Source: Arenicella sp. (GTDB lineage: Bacteria > Pseudomonadota > Gammaproteobacteria > Arenicellales > Arenicellaceae). Taken from it: DNA of 64,000 bases. The notes beneath the pieces were generated by a model. It was given only the letters and a program-made list of their open reading frames with translations, had not been told where the DNA came from and searched no databases. This document shows, in pieces, positions 52,671 to 62,613 of the stretch. Both the position numbers and the translations under genes were made by a program. Location: assembly GCA_023301745.1 (NCBI GenBank), contig JALZVW010000006.1, positions 1 to 64,000 on the forward strand, written 5' to 3'. How positions within the stretch are numbered: position 1 is the first letter of the stretch; each line of letters begins with the position of its first letter.

Positions 52671-53884
52671 CCAGTCCGTCGTTGCAAGCAACTCGCGCTC
52701 AGCCGCACATGAATAGTGCTGGCGTAGATTCAATTTTATTGGGAACATTCATCGCATTGTTGATGTTGGGTCTGATTATGGTGTTCTCGTCAACCATCGC
52801 CATGGGCAGCCAAGATTTAAACACCAATACGTCGCATTTTTGGCGTCAATTAGTGCATATGATCCTGGGTGTTAGCTTGACCGCGATTGTCGCAAGCGTT
52901 CCCGTTTGGCTTTGGCAAAAATTGAGCATGCCTCTTTTAGTCGGAGCAATTGTGTTGTTGCTGTTACTCTTATTTGTTGGAATCGAGGTTAACGGCTCTA
53001 GGCGTTGGATGTCGATCGTCGGTTTTCGCTTGCAGCCCGCAGAGTTTGCTAAGCTCGCCATCGTGCTGTATGCCGCGAGCTATTTAACGCGCAAGCAACG
53101 CGAGATCACAAAATTTTCGAAAGGCATTGTCAACATGGCCGTGGTGCTAGCCGTTGTCGGCGGGCTGTTATTGATGCAGCCCGATTTTGGTAGCTTTGTT
53201 GTTATGGTCGCTACCGTCGGTCTGATGATGTTCTTGGGCGGAATTCGTATTAGTCATACGATCTTGTGCTTAAGCGTTGTTGGCTCAGCCATGGCTTTGA
53301 TGATCGTATTGTCTCCATATCGTATGAGGCGATTTACTGGCTTTTTAGATCCATGGTCTGACCCGTTTGGTTCGGGGTTTCAACTAACTCAAGCACTGAT
53401 TGCGGTTGGTCGTGGCGAAATATTTGGTGTGGGTTTAGGCGCGAGCATTCAAAAACTCTACTACTTGCCGCATGCCAATAATGATTTTATCTTAGCGGTG
53501 ATTGGTGAAGAGCTCGGTTTGATTGGTATCATTTTAGTCATTGGCTTGTACGCGACACTATTGCATCGAGCCTTGATAATTTCGCGCACCGCAGAATTGG
53601 TTGGTCGCGTTTATGCTTCTCGTTTAGCGCAAGGCATTGGTTTTTTGCTGGTATTTCAAGCGGTAATTAATATTGGGGTAAATCTTGGTGTATTACCGAC
53701 CAAAGGTTTGACACTTCCGTTCATTAGTTATGGCGGTAGCAGCATGTTAGTTTGCTGTATTGCTATGGGGCTGCTGTTTGGCGTTGATCGTCAGAATCGA
53801 AAGCGCGACACCAGTGGGACAGTTCGCACGGCGAGCTCCGCTCGCACGTCTAAACGAAATGCTGAATTGGGGGCCGTTTTATGA
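52667..53884 (+). CDS. ftsW: Septal peptidoglycan glycosyltransferase FtsW
   Basis: FtsW is the SEDS polymerase of septal glycan, paired with FtsI. The 405-residue product has about ten membrane helices. It shows SRRWMSIVGFRLQPAEFAKL near 105-125, the PDFGSFVV segment, and the end motif KGLTLPFISYGGSSMLV. A basic cytoplasmic tail follows. It overlaps murD and murG by four bases each. Confidence 0.97.
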   Translation: MTSPSLQATRAQPHMNSAGVDSILLGTFIALLMLGLIMVFSSTIAMGSQDLNTNTSHFWRQLVHMILGVSLTAIVASVPVWLWQKLSMPLLVGAIVLLLLLLFVGIEVNGSRRWMSIVGFRLQPAEFAKLAIVLYAASYLTRKQREITKFSKGIVNMAVVLAVVGGLLLMQPDFGSFVVMVATVGLMMFLGGIRISHTILCLSVVGSAMALMIVLSPYRMRRFTGFLDPWSDPFGSGFQLTQALIAVGRGEIFGVGLGASIQKLYYLPHANNDFILAVIGEELGLIGIILVIGLYATLLHRALIISRTAELVGRVYASRLAQGIGFLLVFQAVINIGVNLGVLPTKGLTLPFISYGGSSMLVCCIAMGLLFGVDRQNRKRDTSGTVRTASSARTSKRNAELGAVL

Positions 53885-54939
53885 CGACTCACTTATTAGT
53901 GATGGCTGGCGGTACTGGCGGTCATGTTTTTCCGGCACTGGCGGTGGCTAAAGAGCTTCGTGAGGCGGGTGTTCAAATCACTTGGCTGGGGACTAAGCTC
54001 GGCTTGGAATCTACTGTTATTCCGGCTAACGATATCGCCATAGAATGGGTTTCAGTTGAGGGCCTAAGAGGCAAGGGCGGGTTTAACTTATTGTTGGCGC
54101 CTTTTAAACTGGTTCGCGCAATGTGGCAAAGTGCCGTAGCGATTCGCCGAATCCAACCCAATTGTATTCTGGGTATGGGTGGCTTCGTGTCAGGGCCTGG
54201 TGGCTTGGTGGCGCGTCTAATGGGGCGGCCATTGATTGTGCATGAACAAAATGCGGTTGCTGGCTTGACCAATAAATACTTGGCCAAATTAGCCAACCGA
54301 GTTTTGGCCGGCTTTCCTGACGTGGAAGGTTTGCCAGAATCGGCAAGCTGGGTGGGCAACCCGGTGCGTCAAAGCATTCGTCCAGACTATTCGAACACCT
54401 CGGATAAGCTCAATGTGCTCATTATTGGTGGCAGTCAGGGTGCCCATTCTTTCAATGTCAAACTGCCTGGCGTATTCGGTGGCCTTGATTGTCAATCAGT
54501 GTCTATTTGGCACCAGTCGGGCCGAGGCCGGGGCGCTGACGTGGTTGAGCTTTACAAGGCTAACGACGTGGCGGCAAAGGTGAGTGAATTTATTGATGAT
54601 ATGGCCATGGCTTACGCATGGGCCGACCTTCTCATATGTCGCTCAGGGGCAATGACTATTTCTGAGTGCTGCGCTGCGGCGAAGCCTGCTCTGCTAGTGC
54701 CATACCCGTTTTCAGCGGGAGATCATCAGGAAAAGAATGCCTTAACCATGGTCAATGTCGGCGCTGGAAAGATGCTCTTAAATCATCAAATCGATCAACC
54801 AGAGTTCAAGCAAACGCTTGATTCACTATTGAGCGATAAAAGCACCTTGCGCAAGATGGGGCAGCAGGCCCACACATTACATAAGCCGAACGCACTGAAA
54901 GATGTCGCGGCTGTTTGTCAGGAGTATCTAAATGCGTAA
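53881..54939 (+). CDS. murG: UDP-GlcNAc:lipid I GlcNAc transferase
   Basis: MurG makes lipid II on the inner face of the membrane. The 352-residue product starts with the glycine loop VMAGGTGGHVFPALAVAKEL. GMGGFVSGPGGLVARLMGRP and the second-domain loop IIGGSQGAHSFN are also seen. The donor-binding region SGAMTISECCAAAKPALLVP is intact. It overlaps ftsW by four bases and murC by eight. Confidence 0.97.
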   Translation: MTTHLLVMAGGTGGHVFPALAVAKELREAGVQITWLGTKLGLESTVIPANDIAIEWVSVEGLRGKGGFNLLLAPFKLVRAMWQSAVAIRRIQPNCILGMGGFVSGPGGLVARLMGRPLIVHEQNAVAGLTNKYLAKLANRVLAGFPDVEGLPESASWVGNPVRQSIRPDYSNTSDKLNVLIIGGSQGAHSFNVKLPGVFGGLDCQSVSIWHQSGRGRGADVVELYKANDVAAKVSEFIDDMAMAYAWADLLICRSGAMTISECCAAAKPALLVPYPFSAGDHQEKNALTMVNVGAGKMLLNHQIDQPEFKQTLDSLLSDKSTLRKMGQQAHTLHKPNALKDVAAVCQEYLNA

Positions 54940-56335
54940 GCGCGTAAATAATATTCACTTCGTTGGTGTTGGCGGCAGTGGTATGTCAGGCATTGCCGAA
55001 GTGCTAGTGAACCTAAACTACAAGGTTAGTGGCTCTGATATAAACGAAAGTCCGGTGGCCGAGCGTCTGCGCAATGCCGGGGTCAAGGTAGTGATCGGGC
55101 ACCATATTAACAACATCAAAGGTAGCGATGTTGTCGTAGTTTCAACGGCGATTGATAAAACAAACCCTGAAGTAAGTGGGGCGATTGATGCTGGAATTCC
55201 AGTGATTCCTCGCGCTGAAATGTTGGGTGAGTTGATGCGTTTTCAGCAAGGCATAGCTGTTGCAGGCACGCATGGTAAGACCACCACTACCAGCCTCGTT
55301 TCGGCGATTCTTATTGCCGGAAATTTAGACCCAACCTTTGTTGTTGGCGGCTTAATTAACAGTGCTGGAGTGAATGCTAAATTGGGTCAAGGTGACTACT
55401 TGGTCGCCGAAGCCGATGAAAGCGATGCTTCGTTTTTGAATCTAAAGCCTGAAATGGCGATTGTGACTAATATTGATGAAGATCACATGGTCACCTATGA
55501 AGGAGACCTAGGCACGTTAAAGAAAACCTTCGTAACCTTCCTTCAGAATCTTCCCTTTTATGGCTTGGCTGTACTCTGCGAAGACGATGCCAATGTGCGC
55601 TCAATTCGCGATCAAATTCACAAGCCCATGTTGTCATACGGTTTGAGCCCAGAAAGCGATTATCGTGCTTACGACTTACGCCAGTCAGGCGAGGTTATGC
55701 ACTTTAAAGTAGCGCGACCGAGTCGCGATTGTGATTTAGACATTGAACTGTCTATACCCGGCGAACACAATGTTTTGAACGCCACAGCGGCGATTGCGAT
55801 CGCGAGCCATCTAGATGTTAGTGACGAGGCCATTATTAATGGGCTTAAAGAGTTTCAGGGTGTCGGTCGTCGCTTCGAAGTGCTCGGTGATATAGAACTC
55901 AACGGTAAAAACATTACGGTGGTCGATGATTATGCTCATCACCCAGTGGAGCTCAATGCGACACTGACCGCGGCTCGAGGTTGCTGGCCGGAGCGTCGTT
56001 TGGTCGCGGTATTTCAACCTCATCGCTATAGTCGAACCTATGACTTGTTTGATGATTTTGTGACGGTACTTTCAGAGCAGCAAGATTTACTTCTGTGTGA
56101 TGTATATCCCGCTGGCGAGCAGCCCATTAGCGGTGCGACTGGCCAAGCCCTATCGCAAGCAATCCGAGTTCGCGGGGCTAGCAATCCGGTGTTTGTATCT
56201 GAAATAGATGAACTGGCGAGCGTGCTGACTCCGCTCGTTCAAGATGGCGACGTGGTATTGACCATGGGTGCTGGCAGTATTGGCAAAGTGATCAAGCAAA
56301 TCTTTGAGCAAAACAAAGCCGAGGTGCCGTCGTAA
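54932..56335 (+). CDS. murC: UDP-MurNAc:L-alanine ligase
   Basis: MurC adds the first residue, L-alanine, to UDP-MurNAc. The 467-residue product has the N-terminal GVGGSGMSGIAEVL block, the P-loop AGTHGKTTTTSLV near 110, EADESDASFLNL, and VDDYAHHPVELNATL in the third domain. It shares one base with ddlB. Confidence 0.98.
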   Translation: MRKRVNNIHFVGVGGSGMSGIAEVLVNLNYKVSGSDINESPVAERLRNAGVKVVIGHHINNIKGSDVVVVSTAIDKTNPEVSGAIDAGIPVIPRAEMLGELMRFQQGIAVAGTHGKTTTTSLVSAILIAGNLDPTFVVGGLINSAGVNAKLGQGDYLVAEADESDASFLNLKPEMAIVTNIDEDHMVTYEGDLGTLKKTFVTFLQNLPFYGLAVLCEDDANVRSIRDQIHKPMLSYGLSPESDYRAYDLRQSGEVMHFKVARPSRDCDLDIELSIPGEHNVLNATAAIAIASHLDVSDEAIINGLKEFQGVGRRFEVLGDIELNGKNITVVDDYAHHPVELNATLTAARGCWPERRLVAVFQPHRYSRTYDLFDDFVTVLSEQQDLLLCDVYPAGEQPISGATGQALSQAIRVRGASNPVFVSEIDELASVLTPLVQDGDVVLTMGAGSIGKVIKQIFEQNKAEVPS

Positions 56336-57291
56336 TGGCCAGCATCACTCAAATTTCGAAAGTCGATCGCAGACAGCTTGGAAAGGTCGCTGTGCTAATG
56401 GGCGGCATATCGGCCGAGCGTGAGGTGTCTTTACGCAGTGGTGCCGCCGTTATACAGGGGCTTCAAGCTAAGGGCGTGGATGCGCATGGCGTTGACGCTG
56501 CGCCGCATAATATAGGCAGTTTGAAGGCCAAGGGGTTCGATCGAGCATTTATTGTGCTACACGGGCGCTGGGGCGAAGATGGTGTTGTTCAAGGGGCTCT
56601 GCAAGCCATCGGCTTGCCATACACCGGCAGTGGCGTTCTTGGTTGCGCCTTGGCGATGGACAAAGTTAGAACAAAACAAATATGGCAGTCCTTAGGCTTG
56701 CCGACTGCCCAGTATCGCGTTCTGAGGTCCGAGACCGACCTAGATGGTTTGATCGCCGAGCTTGGCCTGCCTTTATTTTTGAAGCCCGCTTGCGAAGGTT
56801 CAAGTGTGGGTGTCGGAAAAGTGAAGCACGAGTCAGAGTTACTCGAAGCTTATCGTCAAGCGGCGGCCGTGGGCGACGATGTCTTGGCCGAGCAGTTTAT
56901 CGGCGGCGCCGAATTGACAGTCACTATTTTAAAGGGTGAGGCCTTGCCCATCGTTCGCATGTCGACTGACAACGAATTTTACGATTATCAAGCAAAGTAC
57001 GAATCTGATGAGACCCAGTATTTTTGCCCTGCCGGCTTAGGCGATGAACTTGAGCAAGAAGTTCGTGCTCTCGCATTAAACGCATTCAACGCCTTGGATT
57101 GTGCGGTATGGGGCCGAGTCGACCTCATGCTAGATGCGGCAGGCAGGCCGCTTCTATTGGAGGTCAATACTGTTCCTGGCATGACAAGCCATAGTTTAGT
57201 GCCGATGGCGGCTTCGAGCTCTGGGCTCAATTTTGAAGAGTTAGTGGTCGAAATTTTACAAACAACCCTAGATAAAGACGGGGTTAGGTGA
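56335..57291 (+). CDS. ddlB: D-alanine:D-alanine ligase
   Basis: Ddl makes the D-Ala-D-Ala dipeptide used by MurF. The 318-residue product has MGGISAEREVSLRSGAAV near residue 22 and HGRWGEDGVVQGAL (the usual glycine after HGR is Trp here). The ATP-grasp region KPACEGSSVGVGKV follows, and the metal site is LLEVNTVPGMTSHSLVPMAA. The stop is directly followed by the ftsQ start. Confidence 0.97.
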   Translation: MASITQISKVDRRQLGKVAVLMGGISAEREVSLRSGAAVIQGLQAKGVDAHGVDAAPHNIGSLKAKGFDRAFIVLHGRWGEDGVVQGALQAIGLPYTGSGVLGCALAMDKVRTKQIWQSLGLPTAQYRVLRSETDLDGLIAELGLPLFLKPACEGSSVGVGKVKHESELLEAYRQAAAVGDDVLAEQFIGGAELTVTILKGEALPIVRMSTDNEFYDYQAKYESDETQYFCPAGLGDELEQEVRALALNAFNALDCAVWGRVDLMLDAAGRPLLLEVNTVPGMTSHSLVPMAASSSGLNFEELVVEILQTTLDKDGVR

Positions 57292-58116
57292 ATGAGTAAG
57301 CAGCGCGCCTTTGCTAATCAAGAACGTGAATTCCAAGTTCGCCGCTTCGGCAAGCTTGGTCGTGGTTTGGTACTGGCTTTAGCCTCGGTGTTGTCATTCG
57401 TTGCCTTGAGCTTGTTGGTGGTCGATCATTTATATCGCCCCGACACCTTTAAAATTGACCAATTGAAAATCACTGGAAAGTTTCGTTACATTGATCCACA
57501 GAGTATTGAAGCGGCCGTGATTGATGCCGCCTCTGGAAATTTCTTTTCGCTTGACCTCGATAGCATCAAAGCTGAGGCTGAAAATATTGCCTGGGTAGAG
57601 AGCGTCGATGTGCGCCGAGAATGGCCTGATACATTGGTGTTATCGGTCAGCGAACACCGGCCCGCCATGCGTTGGGGGAGCGACCAATGGGTTAGCACCA
57701 CTGGTGTCGTGATTAAACTGCCAGAGTCGATCGAAGCGAGCGATGTGGTCATTCTTAAAGGCAGCGAATCACAAGCGAAACGCATTTTGATGCAGGCGAC
57801 TCGTTGGAAGAAAGAGTTGCTTGCACAAAGCTTGGAACTTAGAGGTGTCGAGCTTAGCGAAAGCGGTGCCTGGACACTCACTTTGTATTACCAAGCATAC
57901 GATGCCGAGTTCGATGTGCTGCTTGGGCACGAAGAAATAGCACAGCGACTGCAGCGTTTCGAGTTGCTGTTTGAACGACAATTTAAATACTCTGAGCGAC
58001 CGCTAAAGCGTGTCGACGCTCGCTATCCAGATGGCTTGGCTGTAGAGCAAACTCAGGCCGTTTCACTTAGTACACGAGCATTGCCAAATCATATGGCAAT
58101 CGCATTAAACAACTAG
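57292..58116 (+). CDS. ftsQ: Cell division protein FtsQ
   Basis: FtsQ recruits FtsL and FtsB and regulates the divisome. The 274-residue product has a cytoplasmic N-terminus and one membrane helix (about 25-45, LVLALASVLSFVALSLLVV). The POTRA domain (FKIDQLKITGKFRYIDPQSI) precedes the beta domain with VDVRREWPDTLVLSVSEHRP. Its start codon follows the ddlB stop without a gap. Confidence 0.95.
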   Translation: MSKQRAFANQEREFQVRRFGKLGRGLVLALASVLSFVALSLLVVDHLYRPDTFKIDQLKITGKFRYIDPQSIEAAVIDAASGNFFSLDLDSIKAEAENIAWVESVDVRREWPDTLVLSVSEHRPAMRWGSDQWVSTTGVVIKLPESIEASDVVILKGSESQAKRILMQATRWKKELLAQSLELRGVELSESGAWTLTLYYQAYDAEFDVLLGHEEIAQRLQRFELLFERQFKYSERPLKRVDARYPDGLAVEQTQAVSLSTRALPNHMAIALNN

Positions 58117-58134
58117 CACTAGCGCGATACTGCA

Positions 58135-59370
58135 ATGAGTAAAAAAGACGAAAGTAGATTGATAGTTGGTTTGGATATAGGAACGTCCAAAGTGCTTGCC
58201 ATTGTTGGGGAGGTCAATGGTGATGGCGACGTTGAAATCATCGGTTATGGCCATCACCCAGCGACCGGTATGCGCAAGGGCGTGGTCGCTAACATTGAAG
58301 AGACTGTTACCGCTATCCAACGAGCCGTAGAAGAAGCTGAGTTGATGGCTGGCTGTCAAATTTACTCGGTGTTCGCCGGCATTGCTGGTGCGCATATTAA
58401 TAGCTTTAACTCTCATGGCGTGGTCGCGGTTCGCGATAGCGAAGTTGACGAGAGTGACGTCGAACGCGTTATTGAATCAGCCAAAGCAGTAGCGATTCCG
58501 AACGACCAATCGATACTCCATGTATTACCTCAGGAATACATCATCGATGGGCAAGAGGGTATTCGTCACCCTATCGGTATGAATGGCATACGTCTCGAAG
58601 CTAACTTGCATATGGTGACTGCATCGGTCAGTTCTGAGAAAAATATTGAGAAATGTATTCGGCGCTGCGGCTTAGAAGTTGACGACATCATTCTGGAGCA
58701 ATTGGCATCGTGTGAGTCCGTTTTGACCATGGACGAAAAAGAACTCGGTGTGTGTTTGGTCGACATCGGCGGCGGCACCACGGATATCGCTGTCTATTCA
58801 GAAGGTGCGGTAAGACATACGGCGGTTATTCCGGTTGCGGGCGATCAAATCACCAACGATATCGCCATTGCCTTGCGAACCCCGACCGCGTCGGCAGAAG
58901 AAATCAAGAAGCGCTATGGCTGTGCGCTAAGACAAATGGCGGCGGTCGACGAAAGCATTGAAGTGCAAACGGTTGGTGATCGCCCACCACGTAAGCTTTC
59001 TAAACAGACATTAGCTGAAGTTGTGGAACCTCGAATAGAAGAGCTGTTTGAGCTTATTAGAGTAGACCTACGACGTAATGGTTTTGATCACATGATTCGT
59101 TCAGGTGTCGTGCTGACCGGCGGCAGCTCGAAGATGCTAGGCATGATTGAACTTGCCGAAGAGATCTTCCATCTGCCTGTCAGATTAGGCATGCCAAAGT
59201 ACTTAGGCGGCTTGAGCGAAGTGGTTAAAAATCCGATTTATTCAACAGGGGTTGGCCTGGTGCAGTTTGGCCATATCAACCAAAGTGGGCCAAAGAAAAA
59301 GGCCAAAACAGAATCTAAAATCAATTCAATACTCCAACGAGTAAAGCATTGGTTTCAAGGTAATTTTTAA
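58135..59370 (+). CDS. ftsA: Cell division protein FtsA
   Basis: FtsA is an actin-like protein that ties FtsZ filaments to the membrane. The 411-residue product has LIVGLDIGTSKVLAIVGEV at the start, the 1C domain, and the phosphate loops VCLVDIGGGTTDIAVYSEG and SGVVLTGGSSKMLGM. The C-terminal amphipathic membrane helix is ILQRVKHWFQGNF. It is followed by ftsZ after 26 bases. Confidence 0.98.
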   Translation: MSKKDESRLIVGLDIGTSKVLAIVGEVNGDGDVEIIGYGHHPATGMRKGVVANIEETVTAIQRAVEEAELMAGCQIYSVFAGIAGAHINSFNSHGVVAVRDSEVDESDVERVIESAKAVAIPNDQSILHVLPQEYIIDGQEGIRHPIGMNGIRLEANLHMVTASVSSEKNIEKCIRRCGLEVDDIILEQLASCESVLTMDEKELGVCLVDIGGGTTDIAVYSEGAVRHTAVIPVAGDQITNDIAIALRTPTASAEEIKKRYGCALRQMAAVDESIEVQTVGDRPPRKLSKQTLAEVVEPRIEELFELIRVDLRRNGFDHMIRSGVVLTGGSSKMLGMIELAEEIFHLPVRLGMPKYLGGLSEVVKNPIYSTGVGLVQFGHINQSGPKKKAKTESKINSILQRVKHWFQGNF

Positions 59371-59396
59371 AAAAAACTAAATAACGGGAGTTAAAT

Positions 59397-60635
59397 ATGT
59401 TTGAACTATTAGATACGATTGACCAACAAGCGGTCATTAAAGTCGTTGGTGTAGGCGGTGGTGGCGGTAACGCAGTTAACTACATGCAGCTGTCCAACAT
59501 TGAAGGTGTTGAGTTTATTAATGCGAATACTGATGTGCAGGCATTGCAAACATCAGATTGCCCTACCATATTGCAATTGGGTGGTAATCTCACCAAAGGC
59601 TTGGGTGCGGGTGCCGATCCAGATATCGGCCGCCAAGCCGCGATTGAAGATCGTGAGCGTATTGCTGAATCTCTGGCTGGAAGTGATATGGTTTTTATCA
59701 CCGCTGGCATGGGTGGTGGTACCGGTACCGGGGCCGCTCCAGTCATTGCCGAGATTGCACGTGACATTGGCGCTCTGACGGTTGCTGTTGTCACTCGGCC
59801 GTTTAGTTTTGAAGGTGCGCGTCGCGCCAAGTTAGCCGATCAAGGTTTGAAGCTGCTTAAAGAGTCGGTTGATTCGCTGATTACTATTCCGAATGAAAAA
59901 CTCCTTGAAGTGATGGGTAAAGAGGCGTCGTTGCAAGATGCTTTTGCAATGGCTAACGACGTATTACGTAATGCTGTACAAGGTATCTCAGAGTTAATTA
60001 CCAGCCCTGGTCTGATTAACGTCGATTTCGCCGACGTGAAAACAGTGATGTCTGAAATGGGGCAAGCTATGATGGGCGCCGCCTCGGCAACCGGCCCAAC
60101 GCGTGCTTCCGAAGCGGCTCGTAATGCTTTGAGCAGTCCCTTGCTTGAAGACACAAACATTCGCGGCGCCAAAGGCATTTTGGTTAATGTTACAGCAGGG
60201 CCTGACTTGTCAATTGGTGAGTTTGGTGAAGTCGGCGGCATGATTCGCGAGATGGCGTCTGACGATGCGACCGTCGTTATCGGCACCTCGATTGACCCTG
60301 AAATGAAAGACGAGCTTCGTGTCACTATGGTGGCAACTGGTATAATGGATGGCTCAGATCAAGCCGCAGCACAACCTAAAATGGAAGTGGTGCAACAGGT
60401 GGGCAAGGCGGTTGGTGGTGACTATGATCCAAGCGGCGCATCTTATGACCGCAGCGGTGGTTATGAGCGTGGCTCAAGCTCCGCTCAATATGATGGTTTA
60501 AATGATGTTGAAGCATCTGAATCGTTACTGGTATCAGGAACAAGAGGTCGTGATTCTTCTGAGCTGCCTTTGTTTGATACAGAGGGTCAAAAAGGCTTGG
60601 ATGTACCGACATTTTTACGTCGTCAAGCCGATTAG
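59397..60635 (+). CDS. ftsZ: Cell division GTPase FtsZ
   Basis: FtsZ is the tubulin homologue that forms the division ring. The 412-residue product has KVVGVGGGGGNAVNYM (about 15-30), the signature GGGTGTG at 106-112 and the synergy residues NVDFADVKTVMSEMGQAMMG. A variable linker (about 320-390) follows. The C-terminal peptide DVPTFLRRQAD binds FtsA and ZipA. Length is typical. Confidence 0.99.
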   Translation: MFELLDTIDQQAVIKVVGVGGGGGNAVNYMQLSNIEGVEFINANTDVQALQTSDCPTILQLGGNLTKGLGAGADPDIGRQAAIEDRERIAESLAGSDMVFITAGMGGGTGTGAAPVIAEIARDIGALTVAVVTRPFSFEGARRAKLADQGLKLLKESVDSLITIPNEKLLEVMGKEASLQDAFAMANDVLRNAVQGISELITSPGLINVDFADVKTVMSEMGQAMMGAASATGPTRASEAARNALSSPLLEDTNIRGAKGILVNVTAGPDLSIGEFGEVGGMIREMASDDATVVIGTSIDPEMKDELRVTMVATGIMDGSDQAAAQPKMEVVQQVGKAVGGDYDPSGASYDRSGGYERGSSSAQYDGLNDVEASESLLVSGTRGRDSSELPLFDTEGQKGLDVPTFLRRQAD

Positions 60636-61010
60636 TGCGTAATCATTAATAGAAGGGTCAGTTGAGAATGCGCCAAGCACCATTGGACTATGGTCCCGAC
60701 CTTGTTAATACAGGCGTTAAAACCTACACAATTCCTCCCGTTTCGTGTAGGATTTGCGCCTTGTCTTGACGATGTTAGACGTTTAGTCGTTTTATTCTTG
60801 GCGATTGTCTAATGAAACATAATCTCGACTGTAAAATGACTCATAAATATCACTTTTCTGTCATAATTGTTGAAACGAACAAGCTATTGTCTAGCTGTTC
60901 AGTATCAAAGTAGAGTATTAGTACTTTACTTAGGTCCTTACTTTTGGGCAGAATAGATAGAATAATGATGCAATAACCGTGATGAACTGCCCCCAAGTAA
61001 CTATTTGCTT
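60636..61010 (+). promoter_or_regulatory. lpxC upstream region with promoter candidate
   Basis: This 375-base gap separates ftsZ from lpxC. TTGACG (60766) and TTTTAT (60790) with an 18-base spacer are a sigma-70 promoter candidate, giving a leader of about 210 nucleotides. CCTACAC/GTGTAGG (60723-60751) form a 7 bp stem just before it, possibly the end of the ftsZ transcript. No gene was seen. Confidence 0.4.
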
Positions 61011-61919
61011 ATGATCCATCAGCGTACTCTTAAAAACGTAATACGTGCTACAGGCGTAGGCCTGCATACTGGCGAGAAAGTGTATTTGACTTTACGACCA
61101 GCTGCCGTTGATACCGGCATCGTGTTTCGACGCGTTGATCTTGATCCTGTTGTTGAGTTACGCGCTGACCCAAATCAGGTTGGTGATACTCGGCTTTCCA
61201 CGGCGTTGAAAGAGGGCGATGTCACCGTTTCGACTATTGAGCACTTAATGGCCGCTCTCGCAGGCCTAGGTATTGATAACGTATACGTTGAAATTACCTC
61301 ACCTGAAGTGCCAATAATGGACGGTAGTGCCGCGCCGTTTGTGTTTTTGGTCCAGTCTGCTGGTGTGGTTGAGCAAACAGGCCCCAAAAAATTCATTCGA
61401 GTGAAGAAAACCATCAAAATTGAAGATGGTGATAAATGGGCTCAATTTGAGCCGTTTGAAGGCTTTAAAGTATCTTTCGCTATCGACTTCGATCACCCTA
61501 TTTTTGCTAAATCTCCTCAGCAAGCAACCGTTGATTTCTCAACCACCTCATTTGTTAAAGAGGTTAGCCGAGCTAGAACCTTTGGTTTCATGCACGAAGT
61601 CGAGGCCTTGCGCGAAGCCGGCCTTGCTCTTGGTGGCAGCCATGACAATGCGATTGTTATGGACTCATACACCATTCTTAACGATGACGGTCTGCGCTAT
61701 GAAGACGAATTCGTAAAACATAAAATTTTAGATGCAATTGGTGATCTTTATTTATTAGGCCATCAGTTGATCGGTGCATTTAGTGCCTATAAGTCGGGCC
61801 ACGCTCTGAATAATAAATTATTGCGAGCATTGCTTGCGCAACCAGATGCTTGGGAGTTGGTGACGTATGATGATCCTGCTGAGGCTCCGATTGCGTTTAT
61901 GCATTTAGCGAATGCCTAA
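61011..61919 (+). CDS. lpxC: UDP-3-O-acyl-N-acetylglucosamine deacetylase
   Basis: LpxC carries out the committed step of lipid A synthesis and depends on zinc. The ATG at 61011 ([20 protein letters not shown]) gives 302 residues; the ORF track starts at a TTG two codons earlier. [17 protein letters not shown] holds one zinc histidine (about 78), [13 protein letters not shown] follows, and [17 protein letters not shown] holds the others. The C-terminus lacks nothing obvious compared with the 305 residues of E. coli. Position after ftsZ is standard. Confidence 0.98.
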   Translation: MIHQRTLKNVIRATGVGLHTGEKVYLTLRPAAVDTGIVFRRVDLDPVVELRADPNQVGDTRLSTALKEGDVTVSTIEHLMAALAGLGIDNVYVEITSPEVPIMDGSAAPFVFLVQSAGVVEQTGPKKFIRVKKTIKIEDGDKWAQFEPFEGFKVSFAIDFDHPIFAKSPQQATVDFSTTSFVKEVSRARTFGFMHEVEALREAGLALGGSHDNAIVMDSYTILNDDGLRYEDEFVKHKILDAIGDLYLLGHQLIGAFSAYKSGHALNNKLLRALLAQPDAWELVTYDDPAEAPIAFMHLANA

Positions 61920-61973
61920 CTATCGATAATTAAGATTGATTACGGCAGTTTATGATGAAGCCGTATTGCTAGT

Positions 61974-62567
61974 TTAATCGGCTTTTTTAAGTGTTTCGGC
62001 TAAACGTTTTAACGACGCCGCTAACTGCTCATTTTTTATGAGCGCCTGGGTTGCCTCGATTGATTTTAGTGAAGACTCCGATGGTTTACGCCATTTAGAT
62101 TCGCTTGAAGCGGCTAAGTTTTGCTTGTAGGCTTGGGTACTTTCTTTCGGCTCGCAGTGTTTTGCCTCGCAGTACGATTGCTTTAAAGACATTTGAATTC
62201 GTAGGCTTAGTACGTCTGAAAAGCCGGCATTGTTGATCGCCTCTAGCAGAGTATTTTGCTGATGCTTTAAGATAGTTGCGGTACTCGATTGCTCACAGCT
62301 AATGGTGAGAACGCCGTCATCTAAGCTAGCTAATGATGCAAACTCAGTGATTCTTGAGTTAACTTGCTGGTCGCACCATTGTTGCCAAATGGGTGTAATG
62401 CTAAGAAGATGATTCTGCGTTTCATTTAGCTTTCGCAAAAATGGTAAACGGTTTAGTATGTTTGAAACACTTTGCTTGGTCTTTACGCTATTCGGAGACT
62501 TTAGACGTAAAGAGTTCGTTAAGGTTTTGTGTTTAGATGGTTGGTTTTTGTCACTAGAATCAGGCAT
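61974..62567 (-). CDS. dciA: DciA-like (DUF721) protein, probable replicative helicase loader
   Basis: DciA proteins help load the DnaB helicase in bacteria without DnaC. The 197-residue product has a basic N-terminus and a DUF721-like core at about 35-125 (LNRLPFLRKLNETQNHLLSI, then WQQWCDQQVNSRITEFASL and DGVLTISCEQSSTATILKHQ). A disordered polar tail follows. The family is weakly conserved. The place between lpxC and secA on the reverse strand matches dciA of Pseudomonas, which supports the call. Confidence 0.8.
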   Translation of the reverse strand: MPDSSDKNQPSKHKTLTNSLRLKSPNSVKTKQSVSNILNRLPFLRKLNETQNHLLSITPIWQQWCDQQVNSRITEFASLASLDDGVLTISCEQSSTATILKHQQNTLLEAINNAGFSDVLSLRIQMSLKQSYCEAKHCEPKESTQAYKQNLAASSESKWRKPSESSLKSIEATQALIKNEQLAASLKRLAETLKKAD

Positions 62568-62613
62568 GACGTGAATATAACATTTTAGAAATTAAAATAA
62601 CGTTGGGTTTATT

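Noticed and set aside
59840-60325. 161-residue reverse ORF inside ftsZ
   Set aside because: It mirrors the ftsZ frame and its serine- and isoleucine-rich product is typical of antisense shadows.
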